Assembly: GCA_958295485.1 (NCBI GenBank)
Contig: OY282354.1
Location: 496,001-560,000 of the forward strand
DNA: 64,000 nucleotides
Source: an uncultured Gammaproteobacteria bacterium
GTDB taxonomy: Bacteria; Pseudomonadota; Gammaproteobacteria; Eutrophobiales; Eutrophobiaceae
Direction: 5' to 3'
Shown in pieces: positions 63,442 to 64,000 of the stretch. The position numbers and the translations under genes are program-made. Position 1 is the first letter of the stretch. Each line of letters starts with the position of its first letter. The notes under the pieces are model-generated. The model had not been told where the DNA came from. It saw nothing but the letters and a program-made list of their open reading frames with translations, and searched no databases.

Positions 63442-63452
63442 GCGGGTCCGAC

Positions 63453-63523
63453 CGGCCCGCGCTACGGCAGCTGGGGCGCCGCCCAGCTTCGCCTTCGAAC
63501 TGTCGCGGAGGCTCGCGCTGTGA
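63453..63523 (+). pseudogene. Third copy of the dprE1 3' end
   Basis: The last ~23 codons of dprE1 are repeated (RPARATAAGAPPSFAFELSRRLAL then TGA), fused in frame to the mnmG fragment. The match with 59325-59397 is close, with about seven differences by eye. The similarity continues past the stop into the leader repeat. Confidence 0.85.
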
Positions 63524-63636
63524 TCTCCCCATGAGAGAACAGGAAAGAAACAACAGGATCATGCCGAACGACACCACGTCGAATGATAGCTGGCGCACTT
63601 TCGTCGCTAGTTGTCTGGGTATGAGATGTGGGGGGG
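63524..63636. repeat. Leader segment shared with 59398-59505
   Basis: After the dprE1 tail the sequence GATCTCCCC..CGTCGAATGATAGC..GCTAGTTGTCTGGGTATGAGATG matches the leader after the intact dprE1 with small gaps. It ends in a run of seven G (63630-63636) directly after the ATG of the next gene. Confidence 0.7.
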
Positions 63637-64000
63637 TAACATTGTCCTCTCGGCTGCACAACGCGCTGTTCATCCTGTTCATCGGGGGGACCCTGGCCTA
63701 CGGGGCCGGGTTCGCCTGGTACATGCTTGCCCGCTTCGATCTCATCAACCTCATCCGCGACGTAAGCACCGACGACTCCTTCTATTATTTCCAGATAGCC
63801 TATAACCTCGCCGAGGGCAGGTTCTCCACCTTCGACGACGGCATCACCCGGACCAACGGCTACCATCCTCTATGGCTGTTGCTCATCACGCCGTTCTACT
63901 GGGTATTCGACAAGGAAACTGCGCTGTTCGGCATCAAGGCATTCGAGATCATGCTCGTCGCCGGCAGCGTGGCGCTCGTTGCCATGGCCACCCGGTTGGC
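63621..64000 (+). CDS. GT39/PMT-like glycosyltransferase (partial)
   Basis: Only the first 126 codons are present. After an N-terminal membrane segment (LFILFIGGTLAYGAGFAWYML), the loop STDDSFYYFQIAYNLAEGRFSTFDDGITRTNGYHPLWLLLITPFYW is the conserved first periplasmic loop of a family of PMT-like glycosyltransferases, with the D-D catalytic acids. The start is the ATG at 63621 in the shared leader; a TTG at 63651, after the G tract, is possible and would be independent of the tract length. It differs from the cargo of the other copies. Confidence 0.8.
   Translation, partial: MRCGGVTLSSRLHNALFILFIGGTLAYGAGFAWYMLARFDLINLIRDVSTDDSFYYFQIAYNLAEGRFSTFDDGITRTNGYHPLWLLLITPFYWVFDKETALFGIKAFEIMLVAGSVALVAMATRL

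Overview
The window looks like part of a gammaproteobacterial chromosome. Typical gammaproteobacterial groupings are present: aroQ-accB-accC-fis, zapB-zapA-6S RNA, pepP-ubiH-ubiI, purH-purD, dtd-rpiA, hisB-hisH, and DjlA, FxsA, SixA and DsbD. Oxygen-dependent HemF and the two ubiquinone monooxygenases indicate an aerobe. A tkt-gap-pgk-pyk operon with a class I fba further down the same strand is an arrangement often seen in autotrophic or C1-metabolising Proteobacteria. That part is inference; species cannot be named. The chromosome carries many gene fragments and short insertion sequence remnants, so it has been rearranged recently.

Layout. 1-2.2 kb: start of a Fic gene, a 199-bp IS remnant, a duplicated 3' end of ppx and an AbiEi/AbiEii toxin-antitoxin pair. 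2.4-17.2 kb: housekeeping genes ppx, sixA, djlA, fxsA, dsbD, tlpA-like, aroQ, accBC, fis, purHD, HU, hisH and hisB. 17.3-22.8 kb: a conflict island with a truncated macro domain, a DUF262/DUF1524 GmrSD-like nuclease, a three-gene ubiquitin-like conjugation operon (Ubl, E2-like, JAB-E1 fusion) and a DUF2971 gene. 23-35 kb: hemF, dtd, rpiA, ilvA, 6S RNA, zapA/zapB, pepP-ubiH-ubiI, glnS, an orphan DNA methyltransferase and purC. 35.2-36.8 kb: a two-gene AAA ATPase plus PLD-like nuclease operon. 37-40 kb: rhomboid, a dead hipBA and fba. 40.6-44.4 kb: a four-gene operon (ParB-like protein, putative PD-(D/E)xK-like nuclease, DNA methyltransferase, 67-residue protein) inserted between pyk and fba. 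44.5-51.7 kb: pyk, pgk, gap, tkt and metK.

52-64 kb is a rearranged, GC-rich surface-glycan region. It holds a complete decaprenyl-phosphate-arabinose-type pathway (HAD-UbiA, GtrA, DprE1-like, DprE2-like). Around it are three copies of the dprE1 3' tail, each followed by different cargo: a GMC oxidoreductase with a Tat-type partner, a large membrane glycosyltransferase, and a second glycosyltransferase running off the window. Two tail copies are fused to the 5' ends of unrelated genes (an ATPase and mnmG), and one carries a run of 29 C that sets the reading frame.

Two themes recur. First, defence-type modules sit next to a housekeeping gene whose 3' end is duplicated on the far side of the module (ppx around AbiEi/AbiEii, pyk around the ParB-nuclease-methyltransferase operon). 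Second, variable cargo sits between repeated dprE1-tail and dprE2-head sequences. The strongest candidates for undescribed biology are the ParB/nuclease/methyltransferase/small-protein operon, the ATPase-PLD pair, the cysteine-free E2 in the Ubl operon, and the dprE cassette arrangement with its poly-C tract.
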